The notes beneath the pieces are model-generated. The model saw nothing but the letters and a program-made list of their open reading frames with translations. It made no database searches and was not told where the DNA came from. A program made the translations under genes and the position numbers. 64,000 bases of DNA, taken from assembly GCA_017562135.1 (NCBI GenBank), contig QEYB01000150.1, forward strand, positions 186,001 to 250,000, written 5' to 3'. This document shows, piece after piece, positions 46,901 to 57,077 of this stretch (within the stretch, counting starts at the first letter, position 1; every line of letters begins with the position of its first letter). The stretch comes from Dipylidium caninum (lineage: Eukaryota; Platyhelminthes; Cestoda; Cyclophyllidea; Dipylidiidae).

Positions 46901-49900
46901 TGTAACAACGACCACATTGAATGCATAATGTAAATTTCCTCACACCGTTTAAGTTGAATGAACAACAAATCCCCACACGTGCACACGGATACTCAGGAGT
47001 GGAATTACTAAAACTATATCGGTAATAACCTTACGACTATTTTTTTGCGAGACTTTATTTTCAAGCAATACGGGGATAAACAACTAGGAGATCTAGGTGG
47101 TTAACCCCGAAGTTCGTATACTACGAGTGTTAACATGGTTAACATTACTTTTATCACCAATAAAAACTCGGCAAACGACGAAGACCATGGTTAAAGAAAG
47201 GATTGTGACACACCTTTCCGTCGACCTTGGAATGTCCAGCTGATTGTCCTGTGGCAATTGTGATTCTGTCAGGATGGACAGCAAGACTAAATTGGGAAGC
47301 AAAACAAGCAAAATAATCTCCTTTCTCTCAAGTGGCTTCAGATTCCAGTATTAATTTGGTGGAATAAGCAACAGATCATTCGACACTAAATTTACCTTGT
47401 TTAAATGGCCTAATCAAAAACGCGTCCTTCTCGTTCTTCGCTGACGTAGCCTCCTGTCGGTGGATAAATCGGCATTCCTTCTATGTCAGGAATCAATTTT
47501 GGCGCCTATCATTTAACAATTTATCTTTTAAGCTAATGCTTTACGTAGTTTTCCCTTGAATCCAATAGGCGAAAGTATTCGAGCCCGGTTAACTTGTTTA
47601 ACGAATTAGTCGTATTTCGGTACTTCTTCTACTTCAAAAAGACCGAGTTGTTATGAGTTATGAGCAATCCAACAAAATGGCTCACTGGGAGGGTTGTTTC
47701 GTGGCCCCAGAATACTCAAGAATAAGCAGAGACGTGGCTGCGAATGGGGTTAGGATAAATGTGGAAAAGGGCATTCGAAACAATTTAGTTTACCTGTTAG
47801 ATACTATTATTTATCGCCGATTCAAAAACCAAATACACAAGTAAATAAAAGACGAATTACAAACGTGAGAGGCTTTACTATTTATCGACGACGGCATGTA
47901 TTAAGCGCCATTAAAGTCTGTCAGTCGTTTGGCAAATCCCCACAAACAGCGCGCGCATCGTACATCAAGACGTAGGCGCCAAGACGAGACGGGCAACAAT
48001 GGCTGTCGACGTATGCATGATACAACTTGTTGGAAGCGATGATATCTTGGGAATGACATCACTTTACAGAAGCAGCGTCCTCAGAGTAGGTAGGGGGAAG
48101 AGAGCGAGGACATTTGGACGGATCCCACTTTTGAAATACGCGCTTTAGTACGCAAGATAATGGACCCTACTATTTTGAGCCCACATCCTCGGCAATCGTT
48201 AGGCTCTCTTAATTATTAACAATACACGGTATTTGACATTTGTGGATCAGCCGACTTATTAAAGGCAGAAGAGCATCTGCAATTTGAGGAACTACAAAAG
48301 GTCGTATAATGTGAGCGCAACCAAATCATTCAAGTGGCCAGAAGTGTGGAATTTCGTAACTTCATGGTACACAACAAAAATGTGTATTTTGAGAGTCTCC
48401 TTATAATAACACTGGCAAGCACCTCCTTTACATAGTAGTTAGGAGAGCAAATCGACTCACCACTTGATATCATCATTATGCTCCAAATAATGTCGCTGAG
48501 AGTGTTGCTCCAGGTGGTAAAGAACGACAACGGCAGCCACAAAGTAGATGATTTCTCCGGTCGGAAGGAGGAAGACGTTGTTTCGACAATCCCTTCCCCG
48601 ATAGCCGTAACTAGAAGCGCAGATTTGAATTAAGGAGCATCGACGGGAGGCAGTAACCGGGAAAAGAATGCTAGCTTAAGGTAGGTGAAGTTAAAGGATA
48701 CACCCATTCCAGTTTGAGTTGTTCTTCTGGTAATGGCAACACGGCAGAGAAGTCATAATCAGCGGCGATGTCTGTTGGGGCATAAAAACTAGACACCTTC
48801 CTCGTAAGTACATTTTCAGAAGCCCATCATCTATAGAAATAGAAAAATCGACTGTTTAGATGGTGAGAGATTTTTGTTTCACATGTTTAAATCACTCTAC
48901 CAAGATCAGCAGGCCAGTAAGTCCTTGCCTTAGGCAATTTGAGCATTGGGACATAGAACTTCTTTCAGTAAGATTGGAATAGTTACTTATGTATTCTAAT
49001 AAAATAATTAACAAAGAAAAATCCAAATCACAAAAAACTGCACTTAATTTAGTAACTCTAACTTTAATGAACGCGTTTGATGTCCTGCATAGGGGAAGTT
49101 CAAAGTGTTTAAGTGTGGTTGATGATTGACAGAACAGAGGACTTTGCCGAGTTCGGACCTGAGGCAGATTCAACAGCAATAAAATGGGTCACTTATTTTC
49201 GCTGATTATTCGCTTTACAAAGATTAATGAAGTTAATGTTTATTACCATTACGACGTACCGAAGCCCGCTCACATAAAGTAAAAGAAAACGTAGTCAAAA
49301 GTAGCTTAAAAATGATATGAGAAGATAAAAGGACCAGCGTGGAGGATAAGTGGAAAGAGCGAGGGTCAATAAATTTAAACCCCTGACAAAAGCCTTTCTT
49401 TTGAATATGAGCAATGAAATAATCCTTCACTCTAGGAAAAATACACCTTTACCGTTTTAATTCGACACGGAATTATCAGGTGACAACATGGATATGGTGA
49501 TTCGTGGACAATCTGCCTTCTCGGGTCTCACCAGCACCTACCGTTGAGAAATTTAAGTGGATTCGGTTAATTTTCACTAACTTTGAAAAACTTTTAAGTG
49601 GGAATTTAATTTGAACTAGTTATAAGCACGAAAAACGTATAAAATTAGCATTCGGGAGTAAAGTCCATAATTAATATATTCCATTTTCCTACACGCCCGG
49701 AAAACACTCCGATTCTGAATATCCAGAAACGAAGACATGTATGAACCTGTGAGCGGCAGTGCAAGTTGTGTAGGCGGAGAAAGGGTGAAGGGAGGAGACT
49801 TGACGGACCATGAATATCAGTTAACCTAAAGTGTTAAATTAAACCCTACGCAGGATATAACACGACGCACAATCTAGAATCCAGCACTGGTATCTCAGGA

Positions 49901-52900
49901 TCATCAATTAAAAAGATGCTGGACACCGATCAGGAATGAGAACGTCTAGAAATAAAAAGGTGTAAGGCTTTCCAACGATCCCCAGTGACTCCAAGGTGAC
50001 CTTGTGGTTTTCCTGATGCCTTAGGACGGAGGAGCGATTCTGGCAGTTATTGACGAATCCTCTGATCACCACATTTCTCTCTGGGATTGGCAGAAACCGC
50101 GTCGAATCACCGAAACGAAGGTGAGTCTCTGCTCTTCCCTGAGTATCCCTTTGGTACAATGGAAAAGCCCAGTCCACCCCACCATCCTCTGTTAGCAGGG
50201 AAGTGGGAAGATGTGCTTCTACCTGGCGTCTGCTGGGAAGCAGTGACTGATCCGTGCACTCTGTTGACTCGTCGAACGACCTGATGGATGGGTGACGGCA
50301 TTTGTGAGTGAGGCGTCACAGAGTGGCATCGCCTTCGACACACCGCAATGGGAGGAGGGTTGGCTTGTATGTGGGTCGCACTCAGATGGATGGTGGTCGT
50401 TTTGAGTGCGATGAATGATGTGAGGACATGAAATCTCCTGCATGGGAGTGGATAAATGTAGAGTGGGCAATGTGGCTGTCTTCCTGAGAGTGAACATTCA
50501 CAGAGGTCACGTTGAACGAAATGGAGAAAGGCGGTGCGCGATTGGATGGATGTGCGTCAAGGAGTGAGGTGGAAGGGAGCGGGCTGAAGGGAAAAGTGGA
50601 GTGAAGTAGACTGAAACAATGTTGGAATCTGATGGCACAGAGCAAGGAAACCCGAATGGCTGAGAGACACCAGCTACCCAAAGTGGCAGTGGAGACGATG
50701 CAGCCTGGCAACGCCTGTTGCCACACTGTCCAGACAGACAGAGATAGAAAGAAAGAAAGACAGACAGACAGACCACACACAGACACAGGCGAGACTGTGT
50801 GGCTAGGAGACGCAGGTAAACGCCTCTCTGTCGACTCTGCAGCATGCTTGCAAATGGACACACATATAAGCGGACCCTCTCGAGACTTGAATGAATGAGT
50901 GCCGCAGTGCTGTAGCACTGCAGGACCCAGCTGCAGTGCCAAATGGGATGGCTTGAGCGGTGAATCACAGTGCTTGCTGATGCCGATGTGAATGTGCAAA
51001 GGGTGGGGGGGGGGGAGGGGGGGATGAATGTGGATGTGGAGGCACCTGGTACTCTCACACGCATATGCAGGCATAAGGAGGGACAGACACGGACAGACAG
51101 ACAGACAGACAGACAGGTTAATGAACAAACAAGGGAAAGGGAGGCGCTGCGCCAAGAGTCACTAGGGCGAGCGGGGGACGTAGGCCCGGAGACGGGACCG
51201 ATGACAGGAGGAGAGCCGTGGAGACACCTGGACACGCCCCGTTCATGTACTGCGGTCTGCGCGTGGTTAGAGGTTCGTGGTTCGTGGTGGCGAGGTCAAA
51301 GCACCCTTGGGAGTGTGAGTCGGAGTGACGAGGCGGAGTGTTAATGCTGTGGATGGTATCGCTTGGTATCTTCGGTGATGTTGTGTTGGTGGTGGGGTTC
51401 TGTGCGGTTTTGCGTGTCAGCTGGGTTCGTGTCTTCTTGCCATGTGGAAGAAGGGCAGCCTTGAACAGGATGCTGAACGGCAGTATGGTGATGGGCTTTG
51501 TGTGGTTTTTCGAGGGCACTCAAGCCTCTGCACCAACTGCACGATGGAGCCTTGCAAACCACGGCCAAAAAGGGCGGTACCTTGAGTCGAGTGAAGACAT
51601 CACCATAAAAGAGGGGAGGCATGGAAGGAGGGCTAAGTAAGGTAAGATGAGGTGGAGTGAGGTGAGGTGAGACGAAACGAAGTGGCGAGGCGAAGGTGGA
51701 CCACTTCGTTTGAATGGGACATTCTCGAGTAGGTGCAAATGTCGCGTGTTCGGAGTGCAGTAGTCGGAATGGGCATTTGTGATGGGGCCTAGCGATAAGC
51801 CTCACTTGGAGGGAACCACTTTTGCAGCACTACATGCGGCCCTCCCACATCCCGAACCGCTCAACAGTAATTTCGCTTCCTCTTAAACGAGTTCGGTCAA
51901 CTTTTCAAGTACTTATTATTAGTTGATCCGGAATCTTGTGTTCCACGAATTTAGTGGGTTTTCCTTCGCCTGCAAACACTGGTGATAACCAGGGAAATTT
52001 TACGAAACATGAAATAAACTTAGTCCTCATTTAAATGGTGGAAAAATGTGGGAAATGAACCTTAGCTATTGAGAAGGAAAATTTGGAATTCATTTTTTCC
52101 TCTACACCCGCACAACTTCGAGAAACATGCTTTTAATTCACGTTTGCGCCGAAGCTACTGGCGTATGAATTTTCTGGACAGTGGGTCTCACTGCCAGGCG
52201 CTCCTGTGGAAAATATCTCATTTCGTTAATGGCGAAGAAGAATTCGCGATAGCAACCTTCAAGACTAAGCATGAATAAATATGGTACCGAATACAACACA
52301 ACAAATCATCCTTCCTTTCTTCCTTCTCTCCTTTCCTCCCCACGCATTCGTGATTGTCAAAGCTCATAATAAAATGTCCTGAAAGTAACATTGAGTTGTT
52401 TGTCTTTTACGAGAACCAATTGACATTTTGCTGTGTTAGGTTAGTAGGGAGGAGAAAAAATGGAAAACGATTAGGACTTAAAGGGGGGATAACTCACCAC
52501 GCTGGTAGGTAGATTCACGATTTCTAAAAAAGAAAGATGAAGATGATGATGGGGAAGGGGGTATTAATATGGAAAATGACAACGAGGAGTTAAGCCACAA
52601 ACCAAAAGTAAGTACAACCAGGACCTGTGATTTCACTATCCCAACACCACACCACAAAAACACACGATATGACTTGCAAAGACCCCTTGGAAGACGGGTG
52701 AGGAGGATTCAGTGAAGCCGAGATGCGTCGAATTCGACGCAGATCGGCGGAGTAGCGTGTAGCGGTGGGTCGGCTGATGAGGGTGCAATGATGCAGTAAA
52801 CAGGGAGTAGCGGAAAGTTTGCAGGTTGGACTCTGTGAATTCGAATCGAGAAGGTCTTCTTCATCCACTCCACCGACGGAGGAGTTTGTGTCAGACCGAT

Positions 52901-55900
52901 TTCGACAGAAGACATCGCCTCCTCTTCTTCATAGTTGCATGTTTTACGCAATCCATTGTAGAACAGGAGAAAGTACTCAAAACGCCCGCTATTTGGATAT
53001 TCTTAAAAACAGCCTATCAACCCCCTTTCCCACCTAAGAACGCACAAGGTGCGAGAGGCCTAAATCTTACTTTCCGATGCAATCACCGCATTCATCTTCA
53101 TTAGGATGGAGAAAAATACAATGAAATGTAATTTCTCTCCGAGTTATCCGATCGCCTATCCATTCTGCAGTTCAAATGAACACCAACTGTTAAATCACTT
53201 TGTCCGCAGGTAGGCAGAATTCTGGGAGATTTTTTCAATTCTGACTATTCTCCAATTTCGCGTTCTGTTGCCCGATTTTCGACTGATAAAATCACCCCAA
53301 AATTCCCATGAAAGTTGCGATGCGATAGTTAAGTCAGATGGTGGCGGGTAGAGGGGGGAAAAGTCATAGATCACCCGATGCACATAAAACTCCCTTCAAT
53401 CTCGACTTTCCGTATGACTTTTTCAGCCCTCTTTCTTGGGCATAATGTGACCATTAAATTGGAGTGCAGTCAGTCTAAATTGAGTACAGAAACGTGTGAT
53501 TGCATAATCCGCGTCGTCTAAAACTTCAAACCCATCGGAATCAAAAAATTTGCCCCGAATTTTACCTAATCATCAGTAAAATATCCCACTGTAAAAATGT
53601 ATTATTGATGGTTTTTCTGATTCCCGAGTTGTTTTAACTTCAATTTGCGTATCTTTCGCTCCCCCAACGCCGGCTGGAAAGCAACAGGAGGGTAGGCCAC
53701 AGTTAGTTTACTCTACCAGATAAATACTGCTGCCTTTTTTAGGTATGCTAATTATAACAGGCTCAAACTTCCCGTTTCTACATGAAATCGCCTTCAAATG
53801 AAGTCTCTTGATACACAATGGTTCATTCTTACCTTAATAATCAAGTATTAGTTGAATGCACTCTTACGCATCTGTCGAAAATGATTTTTTAAATGTAATT
53901 TGCATTTAAACATTTATAATTCCCCACCTCGGCAAAAACGATAAAACTAAGGTGCAATATGCATGTGAAGCGACTAAGCTAGTGTCTTGCTTGTTCAACA
54001 TACTCACCCGCCCTTAGAGGCAGCAGTGGGCGGGCGGGAAACAATGCCCCCGGCGCCGGCCCCCTTGAAGCCAGGAGGAGGAGGAGGTGCAGCATTGGAA
54101 GGCGAGGCCGGGTTTACGGAGCGCGAGGAGGCCACGGAGGGTGGTCGACGCGCTGTTCCAGTAGCAGCACTGGAAGTCATTCTCGGCATCTGACGACTTT
54201 GCCGAGCCATCCGGTAGGGCGACGCCGTTGTAACACTCGAACGACTTGCTTCAACCCCGAAGTGTTTCGAAAGAAAAACATTGTTATCACGTCTCATAGT
54301 ACTAGGTGGGAGATTCAGAAACGTGCGCAGTGATAACATTCATGCAGGCTGACAAGTGTTTAAGCGTACCTAAATTGCGTCTGCTAAACACAACACTCAA
54401 ATTTACATTGGCTTTTGTGGGAAAGCGTTTGCCTTAAATGGAAGTTCAGCTCAGGAGAGTTATAGGTCCGCACGACTAACGATAGTGAAGGAAGTGTTCA
54501 TGCACCATTTACTCAAATCACATACCTACGTAACCAGACTCTCAAAGACCGGGTGTATGCCCAAAAACAAGAGAGGTGTTAATTGAGGACTAAGAATGTA
54601 TACTTTTGGCCTCTACAAACCAGATCTACTTGTACCAGTCATCTCATAACTGCAAAGATTGAAAACTGAACAAGTTCGTCCTGCCAGCAGACGAGTGTAA
54701 ACAGGGTTAGACATCCAATAATCATTCTTTCTTGTCGAGCTGCTACCCTCGAAAAGGAACAACTTCAATTGATGTAGGTGACGGTTGTTCCTATGTAACA
54801 GCAGTGATAGAAAAGTGCGTAGGGATACTTCAGGATTAATAAATAAATAACTAGAGTTGATAAGAGGCAAATCGGTGTTGCGTGAAAACAAATTCCGTTG
54901 ATCCTAATTGATAATTATAACCGCGCCTAGTATAAGGAAAATCGACAAAACAAAAGGGAGAGAAACTATTACCGAAAAGGAATTGAGTCTTCTGGTCAGG
55001 TGTGTGAATATGAGGATACGTATGCGAAAATGGACTTGGAGTAGACGTTTGAAAACGTTCAATAGGCTTCACGTAAACGGGCATAAAAGAACACTAGCAT
55101 TCAGGCAAATACTCATTGTACATGCGTATTTTTTTACATTTTAAACGGGTTCTATGTCGCTGAATCAGATAATGTAGTATGTTACTGCCTATTCAAAATG
55201 GCTATTTTAAATGCCCTTTTCATTCAACCCAAATCACGAAAATTCGGTGATCTGTGTAAAGTGAATGCAAGTTGAAAAAGTCACCAAGCCTACATCACAA
55301 AAAGGGAAGCTTTATTTAACAAAATAGACACATAATTTATGGTTGAAGAAACTGGTTTAATTGGTTCTTCATGCTTCAGGAATGAAATGGATAAAGTGAA
55401 TCTATGAACGTTCCGTTACTCTAAGAAGCTAAATGGGATAAAATGGCGCAATTAATCACCATATTAAAACGACAGCAAAAACCCGAGAACCATGTGGTCC
55501 CATATAAGCATGCGACATATGGTGTACAATTACAACATCGCACAACATTGTGAATCACTAAAAAAGAGTAGCAAAAAACGTTCGAAGAAAAACATGAAGG
55601 AGGTAAAATAAACGGCAGCATAAAAAGTTTAATTTCAATAGACTTGGCAAAAGTGTTGCGAAACATGAGAGAGGTTTTTAAACAGCAATTAAGACATATT
55701 ACGAGTGCTATGATCTTTCCACAGGTGCACTATTTGTTACTGAGATTTTTATAATATTAAACTAGTTTCTACTCAAAAATTTGGATAATGCTCAGGAAAT
55801 GGAAATTAAATTGGGTGGATTAGAACACAAGTTACCACTATTTAATTTAAGCAAACATCCCTGAGAGCTCAAACGCTAACGGCAGTTATTTTTCACAAAT

Positions 55901-56490
55901 AATAAGTGAAATGGGGCTCAAATATGTGAAATAGAAAGCTATCGTGGATTTTGCAACCTAAAAGTTTCATTACCAGTTGCAGATATTCATCAAAAAGGGT
56001 AAAAGAGTAGGTACAGTCAAAATAAGATGGATTAAAGACGTTCAAATGTTCGAGAAATCCGTTACCTCTGGTTTCGCTGACAGGTCGCGGACCAACCCGA
56101 CATGACTGGGGCGAATGCGTACCTCGTGAAGATTCGAGAATCTGCACGCGTCTTAAACAGTCGGCCAGTGCACTTTTCAGACAGACAATCTCATCAAATT
56201 GGCCAGTCATCTGTTTTTCTAAATATGTTACTCGCTCGACGAGTTCATCCTTTTCAGCGGCCACCAATCCCTGTGCAATTTCTAAAAATTTCGTGAAAAT
56301 GTCAAAAACGCAAGCTAAACACGATGTTTGGCAAAGCGATAAATAAACACATTAATCGACAATACGAGATTAAAGGGAGATCGCAAGATAATATCAATGA
56401 TAAAAATGCACCAATATCTTCAGCCAAGTTAGACATTTCGGCGTATAACGGAACGCCCCAACGGCCTTGATAATTAGCACAGATGAGCAT
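40905..56490 (-). CDS. EML-family (echinoderm microtubule-associated protein-like) protein
   Basis: EML proteins bind and organise microtubules. Sixteen exons give about 848 residues with phase closing throughout: 56412-56490, 56066-56281, 54008 to about 54248, 52498-52523, 48702-48830, 48461-48610, 47214-47286, 46550-46651, 46137-46232, 43396-43530, 43173-43272, 42705-42952, 42241-42649, 41885-42093, 41103-41306, 40905-41033. The N-terminal trimerisation coiled coil reads ELVERVTYLEKQM...ALADCLRRVQILES. A basic Ser/Pro/Ala-rich linker follows (SSAATGTARRPPSVASSRS). The HELP motif is YGYRGRDCRNN...QRHYLEHNDDIK. The tandem WD propellers run to GHSSHVTNVDF...ILQWEVVI. Start could be ATG 56490 or the later ATG 56436 (MSNLAEDI). 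Exon 48702-48830 needs one extra T in the T5 run at 48784-48788 to keep frame after KMYLRGRCLVF; it is one base short of phase. The acceptor of exon 3 is the least certain join. Large introns hold an inverted duplication. Confidence 0.93.
44426..46262 (+). repeat. Inverted duplication, copy 1 (contains the functional EML exon 46137-46232)
   Basis: About 1.84 kb matching the reverse complement of 49995-51835. It is GC-richer than the flanking EML introns and carries simple repeats: CTGT units near 45115-45135, CACAT-like units near 45195-45230 and CTCAC units near 44577-44600. The right edge includes the EML exon encoding LAVIDESSDHHISLWDWQK on the minus strand. Matching stops sharply after the AAGGTCACC at 46262. 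Compared with copy 2 it has about 50 extra bases near 45610-45665. Long open frames here (for example 45153-45941) are compositional and show no family signature. Confidence 0.9.
49995..51835 (-). repeat. Inverted duplication, copy 2
   Basis: The reverse-complement partner of 44426-46262, lying in the EML intron between the 26-nt microexon and exon 48702-48830. It is similar throughout with scattered substitutions and indels, including a G-rich run at 51001-51023 where copy 1 has CACAT units. CAGA units at about 51094-51115 mirror the CTGT units of copy 1. A spacer of 3.7 kb with four EML exons separates the arms. Target-site duplications are not obvious. Confidence 0.9.
50025..50120 (+). pseudogene. 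Antisense duplicate of an EML WD-repeat exon
   Basis: This 96-nt block is identical base for base, by eye, to EML exon 46137-46232. It lies in the opposite orientation, so it is antisense within the EML transcript. Acceptor (CCTTAG) and donor (GTGAGT) are preserved on the plus strand. It encodes the same LAVIDESSDHHISLWDWQK residues but cannot be spliced into the EML mRNA as oriented. Identity over the exon, while the rest of the repeat has drifted, suggests either recency or gene conversion. Confidence 0.85.
52498..52523 (-). other. 26-nt microexon of EML
   Basis: The block is bounded by CTTTTTTAG and GTGAGT on the minus strand, with a strong pyrimidine tract. It encodes about NRESTYQR. Its length carries phase 2 in and phase 1 out, exactly what is needed to join exon 3 (ends at 54008) to exon 48702-48830, giving DDGLLKMYLRGR after it. 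This fit supports a real microexon. Confidence 0.65.
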
Positions 56491-57077
56491 TTTACACTGA
56501 GACTCATATCGTATATTTACATGGCAAAAACAACTATTTCACACCAAACCCAAACATCTAGAAACGTATAATCGGTACAAAAATATATCGGGCGAAAATT
56601 TCAGAAACCGAATTAGTTTATTAAAAATTGTGAGATGCCCGGATTGTAAAACGGGTTTCAAAGTAGAGCATATGATCACTCAAATGTCAAAATTAAGTTT
56701 TTAGTCCTTTGAATTTTTCTACCTCCTTCTGTTCTGCGACAGTGGCAATTACCACCCTTTGATCAAATCCAAAAGCAAATAATTTGAGACCCAAAGTATG
56801 TGTCTAAACACACTTAATTTGTACGGCGTGAAGCGTTAGAGCAAACCGTTCATAATTATACGGGATTGCTGAAGGCCCGATTTATTATTTTCTTCAATGC
56901 CGTGCGTGTTTCTCATTGTTTTGTTTACCTATTAAAATAACGTCTTTCTATAGCATTTTCACGTACACTAAAATTAGCCGTCTCATTGGTTCATTTACGT
57001 CTTGCTTGGTGCAGAATTCGACATTTACCATTTTTACATTTTACAGCTAGTACAACAAACGGCGCTTATTCCAGAAA
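56491..57077. promoter_or_regulatory. Divergent upstream region of EML and GPR107
   Basis: These 587 AT-rich bases separate the EML start (minus) from the GPR107 start (plus) and should contain both promoters. No clear core promoter motif is visible. Confidence 0.35.

Noticed and set aside
52590..52951. Two overlapping minus-strand ORFs (92 and 80 codons) between EML exons
   Set aside because: Considered as EML linker exons, but no splice pair fits, and the 26-nt microexon already closes the phase between neighbouring exons.
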